NCBI GenBank assembly: GCA_958510875.1
Contig: OY294067.1
Coordinates: 146,787,743-146,851,742 of the forward strand
Length of the DNA stretch: 64,000 bases
Origin: Endomychus coccineus
Lineage: Eukaryota > Arthropoda > Insecta > Coleoptera > Endomychidae
Reading direction: 5' to 3'
Position numbers and translations under genes: made by a program. The notes beneath the pieces are model-generated. The model did not search any database, was not told where the DNA came from, and saw nothing but the letters and a program-made list of their open reading frames with translations. Below, piece after piece: positions 1 to 11,435 of this stretch. Within the stretch, counting starts at the first letter, position 1. Each line of letters begins with the position of its first letter.

Positions 1-185
1 ATGATACAAAGTATTCTTGAGTTGACACGCTAGTTCTCGAAACTACAGTTTTAGTGATAGTATTCTAGAATATAAATGATATAAAGACAAAGGAATATTG
101 TTTTATTCTGCCAATATGATAAATCATCACAAAGTAATGGGTACCACCATCGATTTTTTCAGTTTGTAGATGTTATAGCTATAAT
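1..185. other. AT-rich sequence, nothing recognised
   Basis: No reading frame, repeat or RNA motif was recognised here. It borders the palindromic MITE that follows. Confidence 0.4.
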
Positions 186-347
186 GTTTGAGACTACATA
201 CGAAAAATTTCTTATTTCATACTATCCAGAAAATTCAACTTTATTTCAATAATTTGCTAACACTTTCTGGTACAAATTAATGACATAAGTGAAGTTGAAT
301 TTCCTTGATAGTACGAAATAAAGAATTTTTCGTATGTAGTCTCAAAT
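186..347. mobile_element. Palindromic MITE with ~60-bp inverted ends
   Basis: Positions about 186-245 reappear as the reverse complement at about 288-347 with few mismatches. The outer end reads TTTGAGACTACATACG on one arm and its complement on the other. The ~40-bp centre has no coding capacity. This hairpin structure is typical of a non-autonomous foldback MITE. A diverged relative of the right arm appears near 3000-3070, so the family is dispersed. The target duplication is not clear. Confidence 0.7.
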
Positions 348-512
348 AAAGGGTTGCCTTGCACCTGATGAATTTGTTTGAAATCAATTTTCTCATTGCT
401 ACTTTGCTCCAAAATTAACTCTCATCCCTGTTCACGATGCCCGAACGAGGTGGAGTGTTGAATTTTTGACAGAAAGTGGATACACCGAAGAATGTGTGAA
501 TATCGTTATAAG

Positions 513-2037
513 TAAAGGGCGGAATATATGCAAAGTGCATATATTTGCATATTTTGCATATTTTTACAAATTTCATAAAAAATTGCATATTTCGGCAAAA
601 ATAAAAATTTTGTGCATATTTTTATGTTTTTCGTTTTATCAAAAGATTAAGTGCGACCCTTGCAGATAATTGAAATAATTTAAAAGGTGGGTAGGTTTTA
701 TTATTATATGGTTTACGGACCCATTTTATTATTATATGGTTTATTGCCGGCATTTATTGGATGTTTAGGAATTTCCAAGTAATCAGCTTGCCTAATTCAC
801 CGAACAGAAACAAGACTCGTCGTGATCGGTGCTAGTGAGTATTGTCACCGAACAGACTCATGTGGTCGATATATCGCACATCTTATTATTGGAGGGCTTC
901 AAGAAAATGAGCCAGGGAAGCCATATTTAATATCTTCTAAACAGTTAGACAAAACAAATAGTGTGACCGTAACTCGATTTATTCAGCAGTCTCTATCAAT
1001 TTTTTTTTACCAAATCCTGTTCCAGTAGAGAAGTTTTTAGTGTTTTTGTCTGACGCAGCGCCGTATATGGTTAAAGTAGGCCAAAACTTGAAAACATTTT
1101 ATCTCAATATGGTACATGTCACTTGCCTTTTACACGGGATAAACAGAGTTGCAGAAACTATTAGAACAGCATATCCCTTGGTGAACAAATTAATTTCAAA
1201 TGTAAAAAAAGTGTTTTTGGAAGCACCTCTAAGAGTGCAGATCTATAGAGAGAAATTGCCAGGAGTTAAGGCCGCGATATTCTACGCAGACCATTTTGGA
1301 GCCATTAAAGACATAGTTTTAGATTTAGAAGTAAGATAATTCACAGTGTGTAGTGCAAAGTCAAGCAGTATTCAAAAATGTAAATTTAGCTAAGGAACTT
1401 GTTTTTATTAAGGTTAATTTTAGTTTTATACCAGATATAATAACTTCGTTAGAAAGTAGGAATATGAGTTAAAGAGAATCAATTAATATTGTTGAAACTT
1501 TTTCCGACAAATGCAAAAAAGTTCCCGGTGATGTAGGAAATTAAGTAAGAAGTAAACTCGATGTTAATGTGAGAAAGAATGAAGGCTTTAAGTATTTAAT
1601 GGAAGTCAAAAATATTTTTGATACTAAACCATCCAACGAAGTTATACCTTGGCCTTATAACTTACTACCCAAATTAAAATATTGCCAGATCACATCGGTA
1701 GATGTTGAAAGATCTTTTTCTTTGTACAAACATATTTTTACAGACAGAAGGCAAACACTTTTATTGGAAAATTTTGAAAAATATATCGTTATAAATGCAT
1801 TTTATACTATTTCAGGTTAAAAATTTTACCTATTATATTTTTCTTTTAATTTTACTTAAAATAAATAATTTTTGTAAGAGTCGGTGTTTCTTTATTTCCA
1901 TTTTTCCATGTTATATTCAAGGCATATAATTGCATATTTTGACAAATAAATGCATATTGTTGCTTATGTCAAAGAAAAACTATGCATATATATGCGCATA
2001 TTTTAACTGAATTGACGTGCATATATTCCGCCCTTCA
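513..2037 (+). mobile_element. hAT-superfamily DNA transposon, 1525 bp
   Basis: The element starts TAAAGGGCGGAATATATGCA and ends with the near-perfect inverse TGCATATATTCCGCCCTTCA. It is flanked by an exact 8-bp direct duplication, GTTATAAG, at 505-512 and 2038-2045. An 8-bp duplication is diagnostic of hAT elements. Just inside each terminus the sequence is rich in TGCATAT subterminal motifs, which are likely transposase binding sites. The interior holds a degraded transposase. The boundaries agree with the uninterrupted paralogous copy near 2450-2610. Confidence 0.9.
822..1820 (+). pseudogene. hAT transposase relic
   Basis: Three open segments (822-1028, 1040-1339, 1569-1820) in shifting frames together resemble one hAT transposase. 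The middle segment has a DAAPYM motif followed by [14 protein letters not shown], as in the catalytic region of hAT proteins of the 'DNAPYM' type. The last segment has SVDVERSFSLYKHIFTDRR, the hAT C-terminal dimerisation motif (SxERxFS). Frameshifts near 1030 and stops between 1340 and 1569 break the gene. The N-terminal BED zinc finger is not visible. The protein is non-functional, and the copy would need a transposase from elsewhere to move. Confidence 0.8.
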
Positions 2038-2045
2038 GTTATAAG

Positions 2046-3500
2046 CGACTATTCAAAAGCGATTTGATGATACTGTTACTCTGACAATACAGATACCAGT
2101 TGAAATTCAGAATAATCAACAAAAATAACAGATTACAAGAAAAGAAAGACACTTCGTTATTCTAGTTAAAAAGTAAGAACAAAAACACCATCCGTTAAAT
2201 AATATCAAACTACATGTTTAGAAATTGCAGACTTGGCTATTCCATCATTTCGTCCATAAACATCTAAACTTGTACATTAATAAGTCATTTTTACGTTTTT
2301 GTAACGTAAATTACCATTTATTTTATACTCAACCTAACGTCATTAATTTGCGCCCGGTCAGTGGAACATATATTACTAGGCCGGAAACAGTTTCCTCAAG
2401 AAATCTCCCCAATTTTCATATTTTCAAACAAATGGATTTTTTTAGCGTATCTCTGTGAATTTGTTTGGAATCAATTTTCTCCTTTTTTCAGCGCTTTTAG
2501 ATTGAATGTGTACTTGTCACTATTAGAGACTATTCAAAAGAGACTTAATGGAATTGCTATTCTGACAATACAGATTCCCGTTCAAATTTAAAATAATCAA
2601 CGAAAAAGAGAAATACTTGTAAATTAGGTAAAATAAACTGTTTCCATATTTAACTATCAAATGATAGTAATTTTCTTTACAAGGACGTAAAATGACTTAT
2701 TGAAGTACATGTTTAGTTGATTAAGCACTAGGCAAATAACGAACCGACTCTCGAATTTCTGAACGAGTACTTTAGTTGTATTTTGCAATCATGTATCGTA
2801 ATATGTTTTATTTCATGATGTTTGCTGGAATAACAAATTTCAAATTTCAATCAGCCACACATTCTCTGTCAAGAAAATTGACACTGCATATCGTTCCAGT
2901 GAAGTAAACAGGAAAAAAGTTTATTCTAAAAACACAAAAGCAATGGGAAAATTGCTAGGCAACATTTTCCGGCCTAGTGAAGTAATATTCCACATTATGG
3001 CGTCAAATTGATGACGTACGTGAAGTTGAATTCTCCGAATAGTATGGAATAGAAAATTCTACTATACAAGGCGTAAAATACTATTAACGCACCATTTTAA
3101 ACATCAGAACATTCACTCTAATAAGTCATTTTATATCTTTGTAACGTAAATTACTATATTGTACATTCATTAAAATGTAACAACATACTGAACTGAACCT
3201 TAAAAGATTTAGACGTCGAGTAACCTTCATTCAGTTACTGAACTGAAACATGGAACTTCAACTTACAGAAAAAGATGCATCGCTAAGGACGCAGTAAACT
3301 GTCGAAAGGATAACTCCTCGAATAACTCGGTTGAAACGCTGACCTGACATCGTTACTTACATAACCTACGGTAATAGCAATGATATCGATCCCTAATTAC
3401 ACCCCGGAAAATATCGCTGTGATTAATTACCTCAATATTTCAGAAAGTAGGAAGTTTGGGTTAAATTTATGGGGGATGGCTTTCAGAACGTTTCGATGAA
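2046..3500. repeat. Non-coding patchwork of diverged repeat fragments
   Basis: An inverted pair is visible: the ACTAGGCCGGAAA block near 2375-2395 and its complement near 2965-2985, with similarity spreading about 50 bp. A direct pair contains AATAAGTCATTTT and TTTGTAACGTAAATTAC, at about 2278-2315 and 3118-3155. A reversed AAAATGACTTATT lies near 2690. These look like pieces of one or more old MITE families. From 3160 to 3500 nothing is recognised. Confidence 0.45.
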
Positions 3501-3507
3501 AGTTAAT

Positions 3508-3891
3508 TTATTTCGCAAAAATTAGATGATCAAAAATTGCGATCGAAACGCGAGTCAGAGGTATATTATAGATGTCTATTGTATCACAAGGTGGATATAT
3601 AATAGAGAATGTTAGAGATAGAACAAAATTAGAAAGAGACCAGAAACGCTCTACCAATTCGAAGCCTATGAGATGACAACTGACTTTTGAACGCTTGTTA
3701 TTATTCACATCATCTAATTCTAAGGTATCCTCACTATGGGAAGGATGTATCATAATTAAAAGACAAACTTCTTCCCTATCTCGTCTCTGATTTATTACTG
3801 GTCTCAATACGTACATATTACAATCGACATCACTCAGCAGTTCATTATACCCGTGACCTGTTGGATCAGCGAGTATTTGCAAGAGTTGCAT
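3508..3891 (-). CDS. Unrecognised 127-aa open reading frame
   Basis: A 127-codon frame on the minus strand with no family I recognise. It has a charged central stretch (DTLELDDVNNNKRSK) and a hydrophobic C-terminal third (NFVLSLTFSIIY). There is no clear signal peptide. It lies downstream, on the same strand, of the gypsy integrase relic at 4223-7372, so it could be a decayed 3' reading frame of that element, a host exon or chance. Length is the only support. Confidence 0.2.
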   Translation of the reverse strand: MQLLQILADPTGHGYNELLSDVDCNMYVLRPVINQRRDREEVCLLIMIHPSHSEDTLELDDVNNNKRSKVSCHLIGFELVERFWSLSNFVLSLTFSIIYPPCDTIDIYNIPLTRVSIAIFDHLIFAK

Positions 3892-4222
3892 TTCCGTGCA
3901 CCGACTATTTGTTTAATATAAGTTCAATTACACTATAATACAATAATACTAAAGTATATCCCCCTTGGGAAAAAATTAAAAAAATTTTGTTCTTCCATCA
4001 AAATATTTTTTTTTAACCATGAACTTAAAATTAATATACAATACCTCAATAATTATATCTGAATAACTCTATCTCTAATTCAATTATTGACCCTAATACA
4101 TATACATATTAATAATTGAACATGTTTCTTTCTTTCATGTCTCAATTTCATTTTTCATACACTTTTTAATTGTTCACTCACTCGGCTCTTCACTATAGTG
4201 AATTTTCTTTCCATTATTATTC
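3892..4222. other. AT-rich non-coding sequence
   Basis: No gene is recognised. The stretch is rich in T and A runs and lies just 3' of the integrase tail on the minus strand, where the 3' end or LTR of the gypsy element would be expected. No LTR boundary could be identified. Confidence 0.3.
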
Positions 4223-4606
4223 TTAGGTGTAATATGACTTGATTCCATTTTTGTGAACATTCACCAATTTGCCTTCAAAATTGACAATGATCTTGAGGTC
4301 TTGTTCCTCTACTACTATGGAAACACCTTTGAACAAACAATCATATTTACTTCCTGATTCATTTTTGATCATAACCGTACTCACTATGCTATAACTTACA
4401 TCTTCAGTTTTAAAGTCGTATCGGTTTTTTCTCTTAACTTTTGATGCCATCAAGTTACTTCTAGCACCATCCCATGCTTGCTGCAACTCATACTTCAATT
4501 GAAGTGGGTAACCGTCAAAACTATAGAGTGGGCAATACTAATATTGGATGATAATTTGCAAGTTTTGCCGAATATTAGTTCATAAGGGGTATATTTCGCT
4601 TCTGTA
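4223..4606 (-). pseudogene. Ty3/gypsy integrase C-terminal part (downstream of insertion)
   Basis: The minus-strand frame 4223-4498 begins YELQQAWDGARSNLMASK and contains a KVMIKNESGSKYD-like stretch and a VHKNGIKSYY end. These match the C-terminal domain of gypsy-class integrases (the region after the catalytic core, with the conserved KY..F.GPY.V.. pattern). Between 4499 and 4606 another frame continues upstream with a TPYELIFGK-type motif and reaches a stop, so a frameshift separates the two. The N-terminal and catalytic parts lie beyond the mariner insertion at 6653-7372. Confidence 0.75.
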
Positions 4607-6650
4607 TACAGGGTGACATGAAAAAAAGTACCGTGCATAGGTCAGGCGATAGATGACACTAAAATAAGAAAAAAAGTTCCGATGAAAGTAGGTCCTCAAC
4701 GCCTTCGTTCAAAAGATACAGGGTGTTGAATTTTAATTTTTTGTTTGGTTTTTTTCTAATATTTTTGGATAAACATGTGATAATCGGACGAAATTTGGTA
4801 TACAGAAGTTATTTATCACGCTGAATTCAAATATGATCTTAGTTTTTTGATTACTGATAGGAGGCGCCACATACAGGATTTCATCTCCTTTGAATCGGTC
4901 CTAACTTTTTTGCCTCACACTGTATGTCAATATCAACTGGAAAAATTTGTTTTCTCATCTTTTGTGCTTAAGAAAGGTATACCTTGTCTAAGTCGCTAGA
5001 AGCAATGGTTTCCGGTAAAATGCATCTAAAGCCGACAATGCACGAACATTATTCAAAAGCGCAAAAGTAACTTATTTGCAAATACAATGTTATAATTCTT
5101 CAATAATTAAATTTTAATATATTAAATAATGATCAATCTAAACAAAACATTAAGTTTTTAAAAGATGTTCGAATTGTTGCCCTTGTACTTCAATACATTT
5201 TATCATTCTTCTTGTTAATGATTGACGGCCGGCATGTTTGAAATATTCCTGGGTTATTACGGAATCTTTCTGCCGATTCCATAATTTTTAGCCTTAATTT
5301 TCCTTCATTATGTATTTCCACAGCATAAACATAATTTTTCATAAATCCCCAAAAAGAAAAATCTAGGGGATTAAGGTCGGGACTACGAGCTGGCCAGGGT
5401 ACTGGCCTCCCTCGACCAATCCATCTATTTCCAAATCTCCTGTCTAAATATTCCCTTGCCACTTGAGAAAAGTGAGCTGGCGCCCCATCGTTCATGTAAT
5501 ACATTCTTCCAATAATGGCCAATGGGACATCCTCTAATAATGTGTTTAAATCGTTCTCCAAGAAATTTCGATACAGTGCACCTGTCAATCGATTGGGCAA
5601 TCGAAATAGGCCAATTGAGTAATTGTCCACTATACCTGCCCACACCATTCGCAGAATAATTGTACACGAGGAAAAAAGTCATGTTCCAATAATGAATGAA
5701 TTTTTTGGAAATGATATGGGTGAAGAAGTTGTTCATTAAAATTTGTCTTACTGATTCACGGTTAACGTTTCGTACCGCTGAACTTGTTTTCCTGGTGCTT
5801 GTTCTCGGATTATTTTCCACCATTCGTAAAACAGTTTCTTCGTTTCGCAGAGTGCGACGACTTCTGGAAACCCCACTATTAAGTTTTGGTTTTTTAAAAC
5901 AGCCATCTTCTCCCAAACGCCTATATACGACAATAAATGTTTTAGCATTAGGAATCTGCCGTAATGGATATCTTTCTCGATAGATACGTTGAGCTTCGAA
6001 AGAATCTGATCTAGCTTCGCCGTAACACATAATCATGTCCCTGTATTCTTCAAAAGTGTAGTGAACCATTTTTGAAAGCAATTCTGAAAAATCAATAAGA
6101 AAATCAATGAAAAACTTAAGCAACAACACAAAATTTCTCTAACAATTATTACATCAGTTTGGCAAGTGTCATAGATTTCATTTGTTTTTCCGTCGCACTC
6201 TGCGAAACGGAGAAACTGTTTTACGAATGGTAAAATGTATTGAAGTACAAGGGCAACAATTTGAACATGTTTCAAAAACTCAATGTTTTGTTTTGATTGA
6301 TCATGATTTTTCATATTAAAATTTAATTATTGAAGTATTATAAGATTGTATTCAGGACCGATTCAAAAGAGTTGGAACCCTGTATGTGGCGCCTCCTATC
6401 AGTAATCAAAAAACCAAAATCATATTTGAATTCAGAGTGATAAAAAAACCATGTATACCAAATTTCTTCCGAATATCACATGTTCATTCAAAAATATTAA
6501 AAAAAAACCAAACAAAAAATTAAAATTCACTACCCTGTATCTTTTGAACGAAGGCGTTGAGGACCTACGTTCATAGGAACTTGTTTTCTTATTTTAGTGT
6601 CATCTATCGCCTGACACTATGCACGGTACTTTTTTCTATGTCACCCTGTA
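4607..6650 (-). mobile_element. Tc1/mariner-superfamily transposon with long inverted ends, 2044 bp
   Basis: The ends read TACAGGGTGACAT...ATGTCACCCTGTA, flanked by TA dinucleotides at 4605-4606 and 6651-6652, the mariner-superfamily target. The inverted arms run for about 290 bp with high similarity (TATCTTTTGAACGAAGGCG and GGCGCCTCCTATCAG blocks on both sides). After an indel they continue inward into what looks like an inverted copy of the transposase 3' end, near 5090-5215 and 6225-6345. The element sits inside the gypsy integrase on the same strand. Its transposase is broken, so it is non-autonomous. Confidence 0.88.
5190..6129 (-). pseudogene. Mariner-superfamily transposase with N-terminal HTH, internally deleted
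   Basis: Minus strand. The upstream segment (5650-6129) has VHYTFEEYRDMIMCYGEARS, the helix-turn-helix domain common in insect elements (DUF4817 type), followed by a second HTH-like stretch with VNRESVRQIL. The downstream segment (5190-5648) has NDGAPAHFSQVAREYLDRRF and WPARSPDLNPLDFSFWG, which supply the second and third catalytic acidic residues of a DDE/D transposase. The expected segment with the first catalytic Asp, between the HTH part and VWAGIVDNYSIG, is missing. Stops and a frame change lie near 5650. The protein is inactive. Confidence 0.82.
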
Positions 6651-6652
6651 TA

Positions 6653-7372
6653 CCGTATTGTTAGATGCGAAACATCAACTTGAATATGTAAATAGTTCCC
6701 CAAAGATTTATGTGAATTCTTTAGAGCACCCAGGGATTGATGATGATATGCTGTCGAGTGTAATTGATTAATTTGTAATAGCTTGCAAGTTTCCTTCAAC
6801 GATTTTGACAAAATTTCAGGTCCTCTGTCTGTCGCAATTTCATCCGAAATTCCGTTTCGTAAAATAAAATTATCAACAAAAGCCTCAGCAACTGTTGTCG
6901 CTTCCTTATTCGGCAAAGCATATCCTTCTACAAATTTTGCTAACTGACCCTGCAATGTTAGTATATAGCGATTTTCATCCGAGTCTAAATCTAAAGGACC
7001 AACCAAATCAAAAGACATTTTTCGGAAAGTATATGATGCTGTAGTCGTTATTGTCATAGGCTGTCTGTTAGGTATAGTGTATTTGTATCTCTGACAGTCG
7101 TCACATCGTCTTGTAAAATGTTCAATGTCTTTCCTCATACCGGGCCGTAGGTAGTATTTTTCGATGTTGTTGTACGTACGATTGATACCCTCATGTCTCC
7201 CTGTGGGTAACATATGAAAGTCATTTGAAATAAGTTGTCTTGTGTCACGATTCAATTTCAGATTTGAACAAAGAGTACCTACTGATTGGGTGTTTCTCTT
7301 AAGTAAAACATGAATTAAAGTTACAAGGCTATAATTATTATCGGTGTAAATTGTGCGTCCCTTATTGAGCAA
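6653..7372 (-). pseudogene. Ty3/gypsy integrase: zinc-binding and catalytic core
   Basis: Minus-strand frame of about 240 codons. It has an HHCC-type zinc-binding region with CDDCQRYK preceded by HEGINRTYNNI, then the RNase H-like core with SFDLVGPLDLD (first Asp), ATDRGPEI (second Asp) and HSTAYHHQSLGALKNSH. In gypsy-class integrases the last motif normally reads GALERSH. Here the catalytic Glu is Lys, so the core is predicted dead. The frame ends where the mariner element inserted; the C-terminal piece is at 4223-4606. No LTR or upstream polymerase is recognisable beyond 7372. Confidence 0.85.
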
Positions 7373-7539
7373 GTTATCGGCAAGGGCAAGAACTACTCTT
7401 TGGGTGAAGACTGTCCCTTCATCTCAACTTGCCCACAGTAGACTATCATGTTGTGAGTGTTGTTTATCATGTCCAGTGTATACAAATTGATTTCAAATTT
7501 GTGCTTTTTGTTTTTCATGTATTGTCGAAAAGAATTTAT

Positions 7540-7915
7540 TACTTTCGGGTTCCTTCGAAATAATTCAATTCAATTCGTAATGAAGTCTTATAAATTATGA
7601 TATCTTGATAGAACATACAAGATATCAGGCCAGCCTAGCTACAATCTGTCTCATAATTCGATATCTCCTTTCCAGAGCCTCGACTTCTAGGCCAGTAATG
7701 AAGTATGTTCTGTAATATTCCAAGAGATCATCACTTTTGGGTCCTTTGAGATAATTCAATTTAATTCGAAATTAAGTTTTATAGATCATTTCATCTTGAT
7801 GGAACATACGAGATGTGAGACAGGTCTAGCAACCTTCTGTCTCGTAATTCGATATCTCTTATCTACTTCTGGGCCAACAAGGAAGTATGCGTAGCAACGT
7901 AATCATAGCACGAGG
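7540..7915. repeat. Two-copy tandem repeat, period ~188 bp
   Basis: The block at about 7545-7730 recurs at about 7733-7915. Shared anchors are TTCGGGTTCCTT/TTTGGGTCCTTT, then AATAATTCAATT, GAACATAC-AGAT, CTGTCTC-TAATTCGATATC and CTTCTGGGCCA, then GAAGTATG. The copies are about 80 percent similar by eye. No coding capacity is seen. It may be a small satellite fragment or part of an unidentified element. Confidence 0.6.
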
Positions 7916-8555
7916 CTAGTTCAACCTTTTCTTTGAGTCAGGGGAAATCTCGTAGAATTGAATAGAGCCTTCATAGACTATTCTTGCTCCTAGTCTGATT
8001 CCCACAGGTCGCTTTAATAACGTATGGATGGGGTCTGCTTCCGGTGTTCTTCTAAATTAAGCATATTTACCAAGATTTACGTGTGAGGAGGCCCTCGTCC
8101 CAATGATTTCATGAGAACTAACTATCTTCAGAAGAAAGAGAGTTCGTAATCTTTCTATTTTATTGCTACCATAAAATTTTGCTATCGAGTGAACTGTCGA
8201 AATCAATGACATACCAAACTATGTATCGTATGATACTCCAATGTAATTAATTTAATGTGACCATATCATAAAGTAACTACGGTTCATTACTTAACGACTG
8301 TAAGATTATATCTATGACGAGAAGCACAAAAATGTGACGTCACTAGTTCGATGAGTCATTTTTTATGTTTCAAATCATTAATTATATACAGCTCTGCATG
8401 AATATATTTGGGATATGTATTAATTTATAATGACAAAGATAGACCTTCATAATGCTGCATAGTTTCATTTGGAAGACTGAATATGATTCACTTACAACGA
8501 AGCTACCAAGGACCAAAACAATATTTTTATCACGTTAAAGCAATTATCAAAATTT
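7916..8555. other. Non-coding, nothing recognised
   Basis: No gene, repeat or RNA motif was recognised. Composition is like the surrounding AT-rich DNA. Confidence 0.4.
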
Positions 8556-8559
8556 CAAA

Positions 8560-9030
8560 TTGATACCACAGATAGAAATGGTTCACTCATCTCCAAAGTG
8601 GTTAACGAACATACTCACACGGTGTCTCAAAAATTGTTCTGGAGAGAAAAGTCATAGGTGCTGTGGACATCGAGGAAGTTGTAAATCTAGTTGGGCGTTT
8701 ATACCGAGATGCAGTCAGTGGATGAAGGATTTGTTTTCATGAATGACAACACACCTTCGCAGCAACATTTCAAATTTTGTTGAAGGGGAAGGGATAGCCA
8801 TATAATCCCTCCGGCCTGAATGTTATCAAACATGCCTGAGGCATTCGAAAATCACGCATAAAAAGTGCAACAATCCTCTGTTATACTGCGAGAACTAAAA
8901 GATGTTCCTCGTAGAGGAGAGATAATTGGGCAATCCCAGCTTGAACGTTCAATCAACAGCATGCCAATTTGCTCACAGGCATGCTTTCAGGCCCATGGAC
9001 GACCTACTGACTATCAGTTCCATTGAGAAT
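8560..9030 (+). pseudogene. Tc1-like transposase relic
   Basis: Read in shifting frames on the plus strand, the stretch shows pieces of the C-terminal half of a Tc1-family transposase: a GFVFMNDNTPS-like motif near 8725-8760 (second catalytic Asp, normally FMxDNAxxH), a NVIKHA motif near 8820-8840 (where NPIEHxWD is expected) and a C-terminal SQLERSINSMPICSQACFQA stretch near 8937-8997. Stops and frameshifts are frequent and no terminal inverted repeats were found. It is an old, dead fragment. Confidence 0.6.
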
Positions 9031-9199
9031 TGTTGTTTTATTTTCTTATTCGTGTTGGAACATGAGTGAAACATTACGAATTTTTCACTTTTAAGAAATA
9101 ACGGTATTGCACATTGTTCATTTGGTGTTGTAATTTATTCACTACTGGTAGGGGTTGTAACAAAATCGTGTTTAAATAAGCAAAACAATGGGAATTTAA

Positions 9200-9530
9200 G
9201 TGATGAAATCTTTCAGGTCCAGATCGATCCGTAGGACCAACTACTCATAGTTCTAGACTGCTGTTTCCATTAAGCTCATAAGTAGAGCGAGACAATTAGA
9301 AACATTACTGAACGACGATCTCTGTTGATGGTGAAAAGACGAAAATATCTCACGCCATCTATAAATAGAAAATTTTATCTTTTACCATGAGAGATCGTTC
9401 AGTAACGTTGCAAAAGTACTCGTTCTACTTATAAGCTCAATGAGAAGAGCGAAACAGCTGTCTAGAAATATAAGCTTGTGACGCTACTAGTCGATCTGGA
9501 CTAGAAAGACATTATCTCTATTATTTGAAA
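9200..9530. mobile_element. Hairpin MITE, ~330 bp
   Basis: The left arm (about 9205-9355) and right arm (about 9370-9525) are inverted copies. TCTTTCAGGTCCAGATCGA on the left pairs with the reverse complement of TCGATCTGGACTAGAAAGA on the right. CTGCTGTTTC, AAGCTCATAAGTAGA, GTTACTGAACGA and ATGGCGTGAGATATTTTCG also recur in inverse. The centre is only a few tens of bases and there is no coding capacity. It abuts the giant foldback element on its right. Confidence 0.75.
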
Positions 9531-9979
9531 AAAGTCAATATGAGTTGAATGAGTGTATTCATATATTCATTTATTTCTAATTCTCTTACAATGGATATTC
9601 AAATATCAATGAATAAATGCAATATTATTTGTGTGAAGTTAATCACGCTTTTCCAGCCACACTTTTGCCGACTCAGCTACTAGTCTCTATTGAAACATTG
9701 TACGTGAAGTCCAACCACCGCGCAACAAACCGCTCACTCATCTCGCTCTCTACGTTCATATTTAGATGGCATACATATACGTTCGTCCGATATTCATTTT
9801 ATACCAATTCTAATAATATGTACTGATTTATTTAACTATTCCTTTCTAATCGAACATATAATAATATTATTGGAATATAATGCATTGCCTATTGTCGTAC
9901 TGTGTTACTCGTTTGAAATTTAAACCATATACAGGATAATCCAAAGTATAGGTTCAAAAGAGTACAAAATTTCATAACA

Positions 9980-11435
9980 GAATTTTCATACACTTAACTA
10001 TTCAAATGAAGTGTGAATGGTTCGCTACGGCCAGGCAATCATCTTCTCCTACACCAATGTCTTCCCTATAAAAAGGTGCATTAGCCCACAAATTATAATA
10101 AGCAAAACTTACAGTGGGAAAAAGTTGCAGCGATACAAACAAAAAATTTCATAACAGCAATTTCTTACATTTAACTATTCAAATGGAGTGTGGATAGTAT
10201 GCTACAGTCAGGCAATCAACTTCTCTTACACCAATGTCTTTCCTTTAAGAAGGTAATTCTTATGAGCAAGAATTATAGTTGGAAAAAGTTGCAGCGATAC
10301 AAACAAAAAATTTCATAACAGAAATTTCATAGATTTCGCTATTCAACTTCTCCAACACCAATGTCTTCCCTATAAGAAGGTACATCAGCCGACAAATTCG
10401 AATGACTAAGAATCACAGTGGAAAAAAGTTGCAGCAAAACAAATTGAATTTCAAAACAGCAATTTCTTACATTCAACTATTCAGATGGAGAGTGAAAGAA
10501 GTTGATAGCCTGGCCGTAGCGATTCATCCACACTCCATCTGAATAGTTGAATGTAAGAAATTGCTGTTATAAAATTTTTAATTTCTTTCACTGCAATGTC
10601 TTCCTTATGAAAGCGTCCATTAGCCGATAGAATCTAATTGGCAAGAATTATAGTGGGAAAAAGTTGCAGCGATACAAACAAAATATTCAATAACAGAAAT
10701 TTCATACATTCAACAATTCAAATGAAGTGTGGATGGTTCGCTTCGGCCAGGCAATCAATTTCTCCTGAACCAATGTCTTCATCATAAGAAGGTGCATTAG
10801 CCGACAAAGTCTAATGACCAGGAATCACATTCAACTATTCAAATGGAGTGTGGACGGTATGCTACGGCCAGGCAATCAACTTCGCCTACACCAATGTCTT
10901 CCCTATGAGGAGGTGCATTAGCTGACAAATTCTAAGGAGCAAGAATTATAGTGGAAAAAAGTTGCAGCGATACAAACTAAAAATTTCATAACAGAAATTT
11001 CATACATTCAACTATTCAAATGGAGTGTGGACGGTATGCTACGGCCAGGATCTCTCATACCAATGCCTTCCCTATGAAAAGGTGCATTAGCTGATAAATT
11101 CTGAAGAGCAAGAATTACAGTGGGAAATAGTTGCAGCGGAACAAATGAAAAATTTCATAACAGCAATTTCGAATACTCAACTATTCAAAATGGAGTGTGG
11201 ATAGTATGCTACGGCCAGGCAATCAACTTCTCTTACACCAAATTCTTCCCTATGAAAACGTGCAATAGCTGACAAATTCTTATGGGCACGAATTATAGTG
11301 GAAAAAAGAAGCAGCGAAACAAACTAAATTTCGTGACAGCAATTTTTCACATTCAACCATTCAAATGGCAATCAACTTCTCTTACACCAATGTCTTACTT
11401 ATAAAAAGGTGCATTAGCCAACAAATTCTCATGAA
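9980..11435 (+). repeat. Left-arm tandem array of the foldback element (~9 units)
   Basis: Degenerate tandem units of about 150-170 bp. Each unit holds AAAAAGTTGCAGCGATACAAAC, AAATTTCATAACAG, ATTCAACTATTCAAATGGAGTGTGG, GCTACGGCCAGGCAATCAACTTC, CACCAATGTCTTCC and a GGTGCATTAGC/GACAAATTCT stretch. A local inversion near 10490-10560 places one unit head to head with its neighbour. The spurious reading frames of this array arise because one strand of the unit has few stops. Confidence 0.8.

Larger units (their letters stand above)
350..2610. repeat. Old dispersed repeat in two direct copies, one split by a hAT
   Basis: Copy 1 spans about 370-512 and resumes at 2038-2125. Copy 2 spans about 2450-2610. 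Both contain a GAATTTGTTTG-AATCAATTTTCTC block, and later a GACTATTCAAAAG block followed by CTGACAATACAGAT and AATAATCAAC. Copy 2 is uninterrupted where copy 1 carries the hAT element, so it serves as a paralogous empty site. No coding capacity is seen in the repeat. Confidence 0.65.
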
